A stretch of 64,000 bases of DNA from Sipunculus nudus (Eukaryota > Annelida > Sipuncula > Golfingiida > Sipunculidae). The stretch covers positions 50,106,019 to 50,170,018 of the forward strand of contig CM049306.1 in assembly GCA_026874595.1 (NCBI GenBank). The letters run 5' to 3'. Shown one piece after another: positions 48,421 to 59,629 of this stretch. The notes beneath the pieces were generated by a model. It was not told the origin of the DNA. It saw only the letters and a list, made by a program, of their open reading frames with translations, and made no database searches. Position numbers and translations under genes: made by a program. Each line of letters starts with the position of its first letter. Within the stretch, counting starts at the first letter, position 1.

Positions 48421-50589
48421 ACAAAGACAGTTGTCGAAATGCCATGCTTCTTGTCTCAATCTTTTTCATGGAGTAAAACGTCCCGCTTACATGAAAGGAA
48501 ATCCATCTGCTTGAGCAAGTTACCGTTGTCACCAGTGAAGTCTCCAAGGAATATTCCCGTGTTGGTTGAATATTTACTGATCGACCTGTTTTGGTGTGAA
48601 TTTTAAATAGTCGATCTGCACACCTGTACTTTTCACAGTATATGTATCGGAATTACTTCGTTTTGAAACTAGCCATGGATTGTTAAGGTATAAACATGAT
48701 ACTATTGAGAGCAACTCTACATGTCACATGCTCCAGCTTTAAACTTATACCTGATTATGCATTGCATTGAAATTACATGTTGTTTTAACAGCACGTGCTT
48801 ACTATACATGTATATGATTAGTATGCATATATTGATAATCGTGGTCAAATACCACGTATTCACAGTAGAATATTGATTAGACAAGGCCAGATCGCTGACC
48901 GGAGGGCCCTCTGCGAACAACCCGCCGGGAGATGTATTAAAACGAACCATATATAGCTCTTGTATGCAGAAAGAACATGAATGTATTATTTATAACGTAT
49001 TAAAAACTTGTTAAATATGGTCATTACTTTTACCGCGCATGTTTGCCTTCTTAATCTCTAGGAGCTGACTAGTTAAATGAGTCGACCTGGTCAAGATGAG
49101 CTTCGGCTGGTTCATGTTAATCCCTTGCCTTAAATTTTCGATCTGTCGGTAGCCATTTCTGATCACGCGAGGTGTGTTTATTATCCGGATGTTATCAATC
49201 GGCAATAAGCAAAGTATTGCATTTCGCATCCCTTTCCTGTGTGAACATCAAAATTCTTTTGAATCGTTCTCACTGTTGCAAATACAATGAAATCAATATG
49301 TTCTATTTAAAAAAAAATATTTTTATTAAAACCTTAACCTATGCTTACACATATTTCTTGGTCATGACCATTACTCGCACTTGTTCTATATATCCATATC
49401 CAATATCGAATGCACAATTTCAATAGAGTCCTCAAAGCAATTCAAACTGACTGATGCCCTAGATTTCTACTTGGCCTGTGTCCAATACAGATCACCAAAA
49501 GTGTTCATGGCTGTTCTGGAATTTTCTCATGACATCTTCCGTAAATCCTAAATATAAGCCTCGTTAGGTTGTGTAGTCATGCGATGTTATATATTATCGA
49601 GCCTGCACTGAGATCTTCCCAACTAGGTATTCTTAAATAATCCTGTGAAAAAGTCTATTTTACATTTTCAAACAGTTGAATCACAGTTTAGTTTAGTTCG
49701 AAGTGGCACTCTGCCCAATCAAAATTACACACCCATGCCTTCACTAGAAAAATTTCTGTGTTATCGATAGGGTAAATACACACCGATTACTTCTTGCAAA
49801 TCATTCCCATTGTATATAGATATATAGGACACTGGGACAACGATGCCAAAGCGTTGTATCTCTCTGTAGTGTTAACTGCTGGGAGCTTGAGCCTCGAGAA
49901 AAATCATTTTTATATCACAGTCAAAAAGTATACACGTATACACGCTTGACACGTTTTGCATGACTTAAAACTAAACTTGCCTCCGCTGTTTGATTAAATA
50001 CCCTATAATTATCATATCTACACGTATATGCCGTGTATTTATTGCGTGTGGCCCTTAATATATTCATGAAATTTTACCATCAAGTATAAGATTATAAATA
50101 TGCTCAAGCAGAAAGGCAGAGATGTATTTAAAGTCACTCATTCTAATTATTGGTGTATATTTTATTTCCAGTGTATATAATTCTTACTTTATGAATAGCA
50201 GGGGGATGATTACATTTATCATAACCCTTGCCAAAATGTGAGGGATATATGCCCACACCCCTGTATTGACGCCTCTGACTTCCCTTTCTCTCTTTCGTTG
50301 ATACGCCGACTGTTAATAATAGCTTGAGTTAAAGAGCAGTTTACAAAGTGCGAGAATCCCTTTGATGTACTGGTATCAAAATGAACAAGCACACTTTTTT
50401 TTGAGTCACCACAAAGCAAAAACAAACTTCTATATCGACGGTAGATCAACTACCAGATGGACAAAAACTACACCGATGTTCAAAACATATTGCCAAACAC
50501 AAATACCTTCCCTATATTATTAAAATGTCTGTTTTACAAATGACGGTGGTGTTACTGAGATAGCTCTGCGTCATTAAAAGATTCTAGAC
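48421..50589. other. Intergenic, no gene recognised
   Basis: AT-rich sequence between SDR copies B and C with only short frames. No tandem or inverted structure noticed. Confidence 0.35.
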
Positions 50590-51505
50590 CAAAAGCATAC
50601 AATTTAAACCCATCTGACCTTCAGGGTACTCAGATTATTTCTTTTCGCTGAAGCTTGCAGAATATAGGTCACAGTGACTTAATTTCGTGTTTCCAAGAAT
50701 ATTTACTCAAGACCTCCCTGAATGTCACATATGAAGACGAAAACGATCTGTGCACCGTCTGAATAACTGAGTGCTTATGATCAGAATTATGTTTTTTTGC
50801 CAGTTGTTTATAGAATATAGGTCATCATGACTTAGTTTCAAAGAAAATATGCCCAGAATCTCCCTGGATGTTGTGTTAGAAGATTCTAGTCCTAACGGAT
50901 TCAATCTGAGTCCATCTGAATTTCAGGGTGCTGAAATCATCTTTGTTTCCCCTAAAGCTGGCAGATCGATGTCACAATGACCTAATATCATATTTTCAAG
51001 GATATTTCCTCGAGGACTTCCTTGAATGCCACATTAGAAAATTCTTAGCCAAATAAATACAATTATTACCCCGCCTGACACTCTGTGCTCAAAACAATGT
51101 TTTCAGCAAGTAGCTCATAGAATATAGGTCACCATGACCTAATTTTAGGTTTCTGAGAGATTGCCTAGGACCTCCCCCCTTAATGTACAATAAGAAGTTT
51201 CCAGGTATCGCGGTTTCGGTTTGTGCCTTCCTTACGTCTGGATTGCGTCATTTGAAGGTCTCAGAAATAAAGAAAAAAAATGCATAAAAATTAGGAAAGA
51301 AATACAGGTGGCACCACCAGGCGGCTTCAAGAACTGTTGAAAATGTCCATAATCAACATGCATGGAAAGAATCATGGTAATCAATGTATTAGTTATTGAG
51401 ATATTGGAGCTTTTGTCCGTCCGGCCGGACGGACGACGAACAGGAGTGATCGCTTTAACTCAAGTGACTTTCAGTCAGCTAAGTCAAATTAGACTAGTGC
51501 GCACT
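50590..51505 (+). mobile_element. Element with four ~152-bp tandem units
   Basis: GAATATAGGTCACxxTGACxTAAT-type cores at about 50662, 50813, 50965 and 51119 mark diverged units 151-154 bp apart (CTCAAGACCTCCCTGAATG and AGAAGATTC recur). A unique end follows: GGTGGCACCACCAGG, then GTCCGGCCGGACGGACGACG, AGTGACTTTCAGTCAGCTAA and CTAG at 51495. It is related to 4917-5455. Confidence 0.55.
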
Positions 51506-51776
51506 ACTAACAGAATGTTACTTTATATATGTACTCATGTTACAAATAACGAACTCGAAGAAAGATGACGTATGCTTTAAATTCTAATTATTTTTTTTTG
51601 TGTGATTAAAGTTAAATTAGCTACAGCTATATGGTATAGCAGGTGCCTCAATTGTTAGTTCATGTTTTTTTTTTGGGGGGGGGGGGTGGGGGGGGGGGCG
51701 AAGATTGCAAAGGCCGAATGTCAACATTTAATGCTCGTCAGTTTTCGTAGCAGTGTTAATAGTTGAAGTGCTTATT

Positions 51777-51781
<5 letters not shown>

Positions 51782-51854
<73 letters not shown>

Positions 51855-51858
51855 TTAG
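51782..51858. repeat. (AT)n microsatellite upstream of SDR copy C
   Basis: About 36 AT units with one GT interruption, ~300 bp before the start codon of copy C. A G-rich run lies at 51677-51700. Confidence 0.95.
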
Positions 51859-52157
51859 CACCGATTGCAAATCGGTTAATATTTGGGTTGGCGTGTTGGA
51901 GATGCTGACATACATGCTTTTCAGACAAACAAAAAACAATGTAGTTATATATAGAGTGGGACGCCGTGGGTACATTATATGTTCTGACCTTGGAGTACTG
52001 TGATGTGTATAGGCATCTTGGAAGCAAGTTCATGTATGTGGGACATGTCATGGGTTTACTTTTTATCAGTACAGTTAGGTCAAACAGGTGCAGGGTACAC
52101 CCGGTTAGCTTGACTATACCCGCATGGTAGGACCAAGTTGTGGTCATATGTTGTATC

Positions 52158-55100
52158 ATGGAGCGTTGGTCAGGCCGAGTAGCCCTGGTCACGGGGGCGT
52201 CTGTCGGTATCGGAGCTGCTGTAGCTGAGTTGCTTGTCAAGCAAGGGATGACAGTGGTCGGATGTGCAAGAAACGTGGAACAAATTCAGGTCTGCAACAT
52301 CCCATTTTTATCTGTATGTTGTGCATTTGTGTGTGCGTAATTGATTCAAAGGCATGCTTATAAATATACAAATGTAGAAAAATATGGTTTACATTTGTAT
52401 AACATATGCATCAAATATTAAACAAGTTATTTTCTAAAGGAAATCCTATAATTTGGGATAGAAGGGATATTCCGCTCTACAGTCGGCCAATTAACGTACA
52501 TCCCATTGCCACCAAACGTATTCGACAGATACATTCCCGCCTTGTCGATGTCCTCGGACCACCTTCGTGTCACATCCCTGCGCCCTGACTGGTTAATCCT
52601 TATTGTTATTGTACATGCCAATTATCCATACAGATGTCGCAAACCGGGTGACGAAGGTCAAAGTGCATAGACTAAAAACGACATGGATACGGTTCGCTAC
52701 CAATATATTACTGAAAATATCAGTAATAAATCCTTCCACTAAATAAATAAAATTTCATACAGGACGTTCATACAACTCTTACAGGACATATAGAAGGCAA
52801 AATGTTTCATAATCGAATATTAAATTAGCCTAAAGAAAGGGTTATAGGTACACGTCTCCGCATTTTTACTTAAAATGTTCTGTCGTGTCAAAATAGATTG
52901 TTTTCTCATATGTAAGATAATTTGTATACAAATTTTGTAATGCATGGTGATAATATCAAACCATGTTTTATATCCGAACAACCTGATATATTCACAGGTA
53001 TTTCATCTTTTTTTTTCTTATAACAGCTGATTTCGGAATATAACATATATCCAAAATCCATAGGGAATCCTTGCTCTAACTGATCATAATAGAAAATAAA
53101 TCTAAATTATATTATGATAAAATATATAATTATTCTTTAGCTCTAATTCCAACCCGAAGACTCTGTTGGGGGAAATATGGAAAAGTAAATGCTTTGTTTT
53201 ATATTAAATTGAAAATGAGCGTTGGTTTAACAATTAGTATAATACTCTACAAGTAGAGATTAAGGTCGACCATTCACAGAGGTCACTTTCCCTTGAAAGT
53301 GCATACAGGTGTGTCGAGGCACCTGAAATTAACAAGTCTGACCTTGTCAGTTTCAGTGTTACAGCTGGATTTGATTATCCTCTGCCGTGTCCTGGTCTCG
53401 TTGATGTTGATTTCATCGCCCACATGATCTCCTTGTCCGTTGTATATCCTACACTGTGTCTATATGTGTCCTTGCGAGCATGATGTTATCCCTTGGATAG
53501 CAGGGTGTCGAAGGAAGAAACCATAGAAACCATAGATACTGATATAATGCTTTTCTGAAATGTTGCTTTACACCCTATAAAATAAGCTTAAAATTCAATA
53601 ATTATGCGATGTTGGTCCAATCTTCCAATCGCAAAGAAAACATCTGTACCTATATAAAAAAGGGTATATTTGCATATTATTTTCACATTTTATCACACAA
53701 CTTGTTTCCAATTAAAACCTTGTAGGATTTTTTACAACTGGTGACCTTGGCCTTGTTCTTCTTGGTTATATATATGTATATAATCTATTAATTACCCCCT
53801 TAATAAATGAGGAGTTCGAAAACTACTGTTGATTAATTGTGATCACCAAAACTGATATTTGAGTATTGCACTTTCTCCTGTTTTACAGTTATTCCTTCGG
53901 ATGAGTTCGAAAACTGGAAGGGGGCATGCCTGGCCATTTGCAACTGCAAAGCCTATAAATCATACTTCTTCTTTTCGGAAGACTATTATACATAAAAAAA
54001 TGTTCAAAATTATGATTTTAAACAGTATTATATGATGGGCAGACTTTATTTATGCATATTTGGGATGTGATTACCTAAAGAATATGAAAGGGTTTCAAAT
54101 TCCTGCTATGTTTTAAAAAAGATAAATAACTGTAGGAGTGACCTTTAAAGTTATGAGTAACGCCGGGTACTTACATTACCATGGAGGTATGTTATTTGCT
54201 GTTTATTGTGACGTGTTAGTGCATACTGGGCAAGCAAGTAATAAAACTTTTGAACCATAACTCGAAAACTCTCAGTTATAATAACATTACAAAGATGACG
54301 TACCGAGATATACCAGGTTTTCATCCTGGTGGTATAATTAATATGTATCGGCGACCCTGTAAGGATATACATATCATGGATGGTTGAATACAAAGCCAAG
54401 GAATACATGCAGGGTTATAGCCACGCCGGTTGGTGCCGGTCGGGGATAGCCGGGTCGGGCCTCTCCCGGCCGGCACAAACCTTATGCAATCCAAAAACTG
54501 GCACCAAAGATCTTAAAGATCGTAAAACACAGGTACCTGCAATGAAATTTTGGTTATTCATTACCCAATCCTGTATTAAATTTGTACCTCATAAGTAGGT
54601 TTACAGAAATGTATCAATCGAGAGCCAAAATAGTTATGACACATAGAACAAAGCAAAAATAAAGCGTACAATATTCCTAAACCGAGTTAGTGCACTTGGT
54701 GTAAATACGTAATATTATCCCCTCGGTGATTGTGTCACCTCCGCCAATGTCCGTAAATTTAGCCGGCTCAAATTTGTCTAGCTATAAACCTGAATACATA
54801 TAATTGAGCTCTTTAAATATTTTTTATATAACAGGTTCTCAGTGAAAAGCTTTCGGGAGTGAAAGGTAAACTTTACCCGATTAGATGTGACGTCACGAAG
54901 GAGGAGGAAATCCTGTCCATGTTTACTCATATCCGGAGCCAACATGGCGGCGTGGATGTGTGTGTCAACAACGCTGGAGTCGGTCACGCCGCACCACTCC
55001 TATCAGGGAAAACCAGCGACTGGGCCAATATGTTAAATGTAATCACTCTTAAGCAAAAGTTAATCTAAACTAGTGTAAACCAAGAAAAGAAAAATAAATC

Positions 55101-55621
55101 CGTAAATGTCATAGACTATCAGATATATGTATTAAATCGGATTTTTTTTTAAACTCTGGACTCTGTATCAGGGAGTAAACGAGTTAACACTTCATAGTAT
55201 AACGACGCAATAAATATTATTTTTAAAATCGCATGCCTGATTAAACAGACTAAAACACATATCTCTCTCTCTCTCTCTCTCTCTCTCAACTGTTTTCATG
55301 ACATTTGAAGGTGAACGTCCTTGGCATGGCGGTGTGTACCCGAGAGGCGGTCAAATCCATGAGAGAACGCGGGGTGGATGATGGTCACGTAATTCAGATT
55401 AACAGGTACTTGTAATCTATATAAGAAAGGGACCTGTACCTGGATAGTGGAAGTAATTTCTAACACAGCTCCCGTTTAAAAGGGTTGTACAAACTTGGGA
55501 TGCAGTCCAAGTGACTGAATTTTGATCATTAAAAAACGTTTCCATAATTAAAGTAGAGCTATATCTCCCATGTGTTGAATCCACATCACGTTGAATTCAA
55601 TTGTATTGAACTCTTATATAA

Positions 55622-55664
<43 letters not shown>

Positions 55665-58633
55665 CACTTTAGTATGATGGGGAAGAAAGTCCTACCGGCT
55701 GCAGACTTCCACTTCTATACAGCGACAAAATTCGCTGTCAGCGCCATGGCTGAGGGCTTGAGGAACGAGCTAAGAGAAATGAACTCTCACATCCGTGTCA
55801 GTGTAAGTAATAAACAGACCGAGGGAATTAGTTTTTTCTATGCAGTTACAAATTGGGCGTTTATTATCAAATATCAATTGGATTTAAGCATTGGTTCAAC
55901 TTTCATGCACGACCTTAAGCTCTGCTCTGACACAATTGCAAGGCAAAGGTTCCATCCACCTGTCAGTAAATTGGTGTTTTGAACATTTTGACCCAAATAT
56001 TTTCAATTAATTGTTTTGTTTGTCGCACGGTGTCTTGTCAGGCCAGGCACCATGTGCTTGAAATCTCAATTACAATTTCGGTCTCTATTGTTGTCATGCG
56101 ACCCTAAGCAACAATCTCTCTTCTGACAGTCATATTCACGACGCCAAGGCATGAGTTGCAACATGAAACAAGATCTGATTCTATGCCGAGGAGTATTTGT
56201 ATGGTATTTAAGGCGGGGTCTTTTGTAATGCAAAGAAAACCCTGTTTCACATTTAATGCTAATTTGGCTATACCATATATTTATTAGGAGGCTTATTCAT
56301 TATGTTAGTAACGATGTTGACGCCTTATTATAAATGTGAAACAGTTCTTCTGCCTTAATGTACATATAAATTTATCCATAGACTGATTTTATCCCTTTTA
56401 GAAGGATATACAGGCCGCAAAATTTGGTCTTAAACTCTTAACAAGGCTGCGGGATGAAAGGGATAAAAAAATACCCCCCGCTCCCCCCCCCCCCCCACGC
56501 CTGGTTCCGCTTCTAACCAGCTATGAAAAAAAGATATTTCTATACTTCGTTTTCACTGAATATTAAATAACATTGCTGATCTTGTACATCTTTCTGTATG
56601 ATATGATATACAGCTGTTTGAACAGTAACTACAGTGGAACGTGTTGATAACGTTATAAAGAAATTATTCTCAAGATATTAAGTAAGATATTAAATCTTAC
56701 ATAGATTTTTGTGTATTGTGTGACTAGGTCACATGATAAATTTACCCATCTCAACCTTGTCAAAGGACGACTGACATGCATGTAGATTATGCATGCAGGG
56801 AACCTGTTGCATGTATATGCATGGCTTTCTGGGCAGTTTTACCTGACTTCACAGACTTGTAATTTATCTCATTATGATATGTCAACATCCAACCGTGAAC
56901 TGGGGTAATAAACGATATTCATGTATATGTAAAAATGAAAATGCTCATGTTCGTCGTATATAATGAAATACATTGTGAAAATACATTGTGAAAATAAATC
57001 AGTGATAGCAATAAAGTAGTGTAAAATAAATATATTTCAAGAAGATATCTGATACCGATTCACTGTTCATTTCATGAATTGATATGTTGTTTAATTTAAT
57101 GTTAACAGCAAGTTAGTCCAGGCTTGGTTGAAACCGAATTTTTAAAAAGAATGTTGACAGATGAAGAGGAATTAAATAAACTTACTACTGCATATAAGGT
57201 AATTATATTTGTATTTTAGTACATATTTAATCATCAATAACTGTCGCAGTCAATTTAGATAGATATGCCAGAATTTGTGTACTTCTGCCTAAATATATTG
57301 AAGATAGTATCATATTTATAATTTACGGTAGTTGGCCCAGTATTGAACATATTCTAAATTATGCACTGTGCGATATTTACTGGGACCCGTAGAGCAGAAT
57401 ATAATTTAACCATTTTAACCTCTTGATAACTCAAACTGTGAGTGTTTCTAATACCTGCGATAATTTTCTATGATCGTCCTTTCTTATGGAACATAAACCA
57501 TGTATAACACCCAGTTTGTATAACATACTAAAAGTTAAAGGTGTTTAGCAAGTTTATGTTTTCTTGCATTTCTGGGATGAATATTGCCCCTTTCACTCAC
57601 AAAAAGTTTTCAAAATGATTTGGGCAAAGTGGTTCGACCTAATCGATTTGAATCCTGTTGTGCGTTCACACGGGAATTTAGTACCAGTGCATATAGGTGT
57701 ATATGTCCCACGTGGAACAATGAAAGAACATACTGACAAAGGCATGCGCGCTTGCATTGTGACCGAGTTGCTGCTTAAAAATTGGTCCAAATCATTCCAG
57801 GGCGTTCACAGGATACTTTAGGAAAGCGGATAAAACGATTTGCATTCAAAACGATTTGAAACCAACTCCTTAACGTGTTTTGCCACAACAGTTTGAAAAC
57901 GCTTTTGATTGCCGTGTGAATGTGCAATTTGCATTCAAAACGATTGGAAACCTGTTTGTATTTGCCGTGTGAAGGGGTATATATTGTTTCATGTACGTTG
58001 TAATTCTATCTGATTCAATGTACTCAGAAGAAGATGTAGAAAAGATTTACGCTGTAGCATATCTCATTATTTGCTGGTGGTTGGGGAGGGGGGGGGGGGT
58101 AGGGGGAGGACTCGCGTTTTATTTATCTGTAGCTTAATTGTATGATGTTTATTTGTTTATTGCAGGCGATAGAGGCAACAGATATAGCACAGGCCGTTCT
58201 TTATGTCTTATCGGCGCCTCCTCATGTTCAGGCTAGTATTCTATTTTGGGAAAGCGATAAGAGATTATTTGTTATCGTAGCATGGTTACCTCTGAGTGTG
58301 GTGGGAAATAGAAAGTGGCGAACAAAAGCGAAAAAGGAAAATCGAATATCACTTGTTTTATCTTAAGATGGAATACTTTGTGCCATGAAAGTGCCGAAGA
58401 AAAATAAGCAACTAAGAAAACTAAAAATTCAATTCTTTCTTTCTGTCTCTTATAAGGGACCTGAACTGTTTGAAACTGTACAAACGGCAAGATGGAACGT
58501 TTTCTGTAATAAGATATTGGTTATGTAAATATATATATGTGTGTGTGTAAATATACATTTAATCAAAATTAAATACTTATTGATACAGGTCCACGATGTG
58601 CAAATGCGACCCACGGAGCAAGTACAGCCATGA
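52158..58633 (+). CDS. DHRS11-like: DHRS11-like short-chain dehydrogenase/reductase, 7-exon gene (copy C), altered catalytic motif
   Basis: Exons 52158-52289, 54835-55038, 55311-55405, 55673-55802, 57109-57198, 58166-58231 and 58589-58633 join to 253 residues. TGASVGIG (12-19), Arg38, CDV (62-64), NNAG (89-92), Asn114 and YTATK (159-163) are present. The SxSG motif reads SMMG at 144-147, so the Ser 13 residues before the catalytic Tyr, the usual classical-SDR position, is Met. The first Ser, split across introns as AG|T, remains. Exon 5 is one codon longer than in copy A. Intron 6 begins GC (58232-58233) instead of GT. If it is not spliced, the frame reads on to a different tail ending at 58366. 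Exon 1 and exons 2-3 closely match the other copies. Probably expressed, but catalysis may be altered or weak. Cytosolic by lack of a leader. Confidence 0.87.
55624..55661. repeat. (AT)n tract at intron 3 acceptor of SDR copy C
   Basis: About 19 AT units ending 11 bp before the exon 4 start. The polypyrimidine tract is reduced to TCCCCACTTTAG. Confidence 0.95.
56400..56525 (+). repeat. Possible third copy of the poly-C dispersed repeat
   Basis: GAAGGATATACAGG, GGGATAAAAAAATACCCCC, a C run and CACGCCTGGTTCCGC follow the block order of 4262-4440 loosely. It lies in intron 4 of SDR copy C. Confidence 0.3.
57577..57990. mobile_element. MITE with CCCCTTTCAC-type inverted ends, in intron 5 of SDR copy C
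   Basis: Left end ATTGCCCCTTTCACTCACAAA. The right end, as complement, is ATACCCCTTCACACGGCAAA. Inner GTGCGTTCACACGGG and AATTTGCATTCAAAACGATT (twice) add further inverted or direct repeats. Non-coding; possibly hAT-like. Confidence 0.45.
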
Positions 58634-58998
58634 TTTCACTGACCAGGACTGTGATCAATAATATCGCTCCCGGTACGAAGTAGCAAGGTTACACAAGTCC
58701 GCAGATTTGCAACATGACAAACTCTGTTGTTCAAATGGCGGTGATATTATCAGGAAAGCCCAGTTTCTACCTGACTAGGCGACTTGCAGTTGATCCTCTG
58801 TATGAAATGAAGCTAATGAAAAATTTTTCACTCTTGTAAATTTGAATCATTTATTCAGTAATCTAAATACCATGATGTATATAGAAAAAAACTTGATGAT
58901 AGTGGGAGGACAATTATACTTAATTACTGCTATCTATTACTGTCTCACGGAAATATCTGTAGCCATAATAGTATCACAAAACCTAAAACTGAATACTG

Positions 58999-59004
58999 AA
59001 TAAA
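58999..59004 (+). terminator. Possible polyadenylation signal of SDR copy C
   Basis: AATAAA, 366 nt after the stop codon, the first consensus hexamer downstream on this strand. Confidence 0.3.
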
Positions 59005-59516
59005 ATTTGCTTCTTAAAGTAGTAAACCTAGTCGCTGGGGTAGCGCCACCATGTTTCTGTATAAAGGGCTCATGCTGTTCTGCTTTAACCTAATCATACG
59101 ACCAGCCAAACGGTATTTCTTTGATAAGTGATGATTAACGACGTAAATATATTTGAATATATTTGAAATGCCGCAGTTTATGATCGGGTCAGATTGCAAT
59201 AGAAGAGTGAAATATGAAGTTTGGCGTTTAATTTTAACTGCTAAAAACTGAATACGATCCCTTATTTCACTCATATGGAATTAACCTACAACATAAACGG
59301 CACTCATATTATTCTGAGCACATCTCTGCCTTTGATCCTGCAAATAGAGGGTTACCTACAGCAGTACAGGCGTCCATTGTTGATTGAGCAGGTGATAACT
59401 ACTCGTCTTTTAATTAGCAGGCGTAAGATACCCTTATCAAGAAGGTTTCCCTAAAAAAATTATACGGATATGTATTCACAGGTTGTTTCTCCCAGCTTCA
59501 TGATTTGTTTTGACAG

Positions 59517-59629
59517 AGCCTTGGCAATGAACCATCCCAATTACAGCCAGCGGGGTCAATGATTCCCGCAAACGTTGGCTCAGCCGTCCGTGACTGTTCA
59601 AACATGCGAAATCTGGACAGAGAAATGGT
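59517..59629 (+). other. Possible orphan exon
   Basis: A 113-bp stretch open in one frame, preceded by a pyrimidine-poor ttgacAG and followed by GTAGGC. Its translation contains NEPSQLQPAGSMIPANVGSA. It lies 0.9 kb past SDR copy C and matches none of its exons. It may be an exon of an unseen gene or chance. Confidence 0.15.

Noticed and set aside
51782-52240. 152-codon minus-strand frame upstream of SDR copy C
   Set aside because: Its C-terminal part is (AT)n and its N-terminal part is antisense to SDR exon 1.
57564-57821. 85-codon frame in intron 5 of SDR copy C
   Set aside because: It coincides with a MITE with inverted ends, with no splice context.
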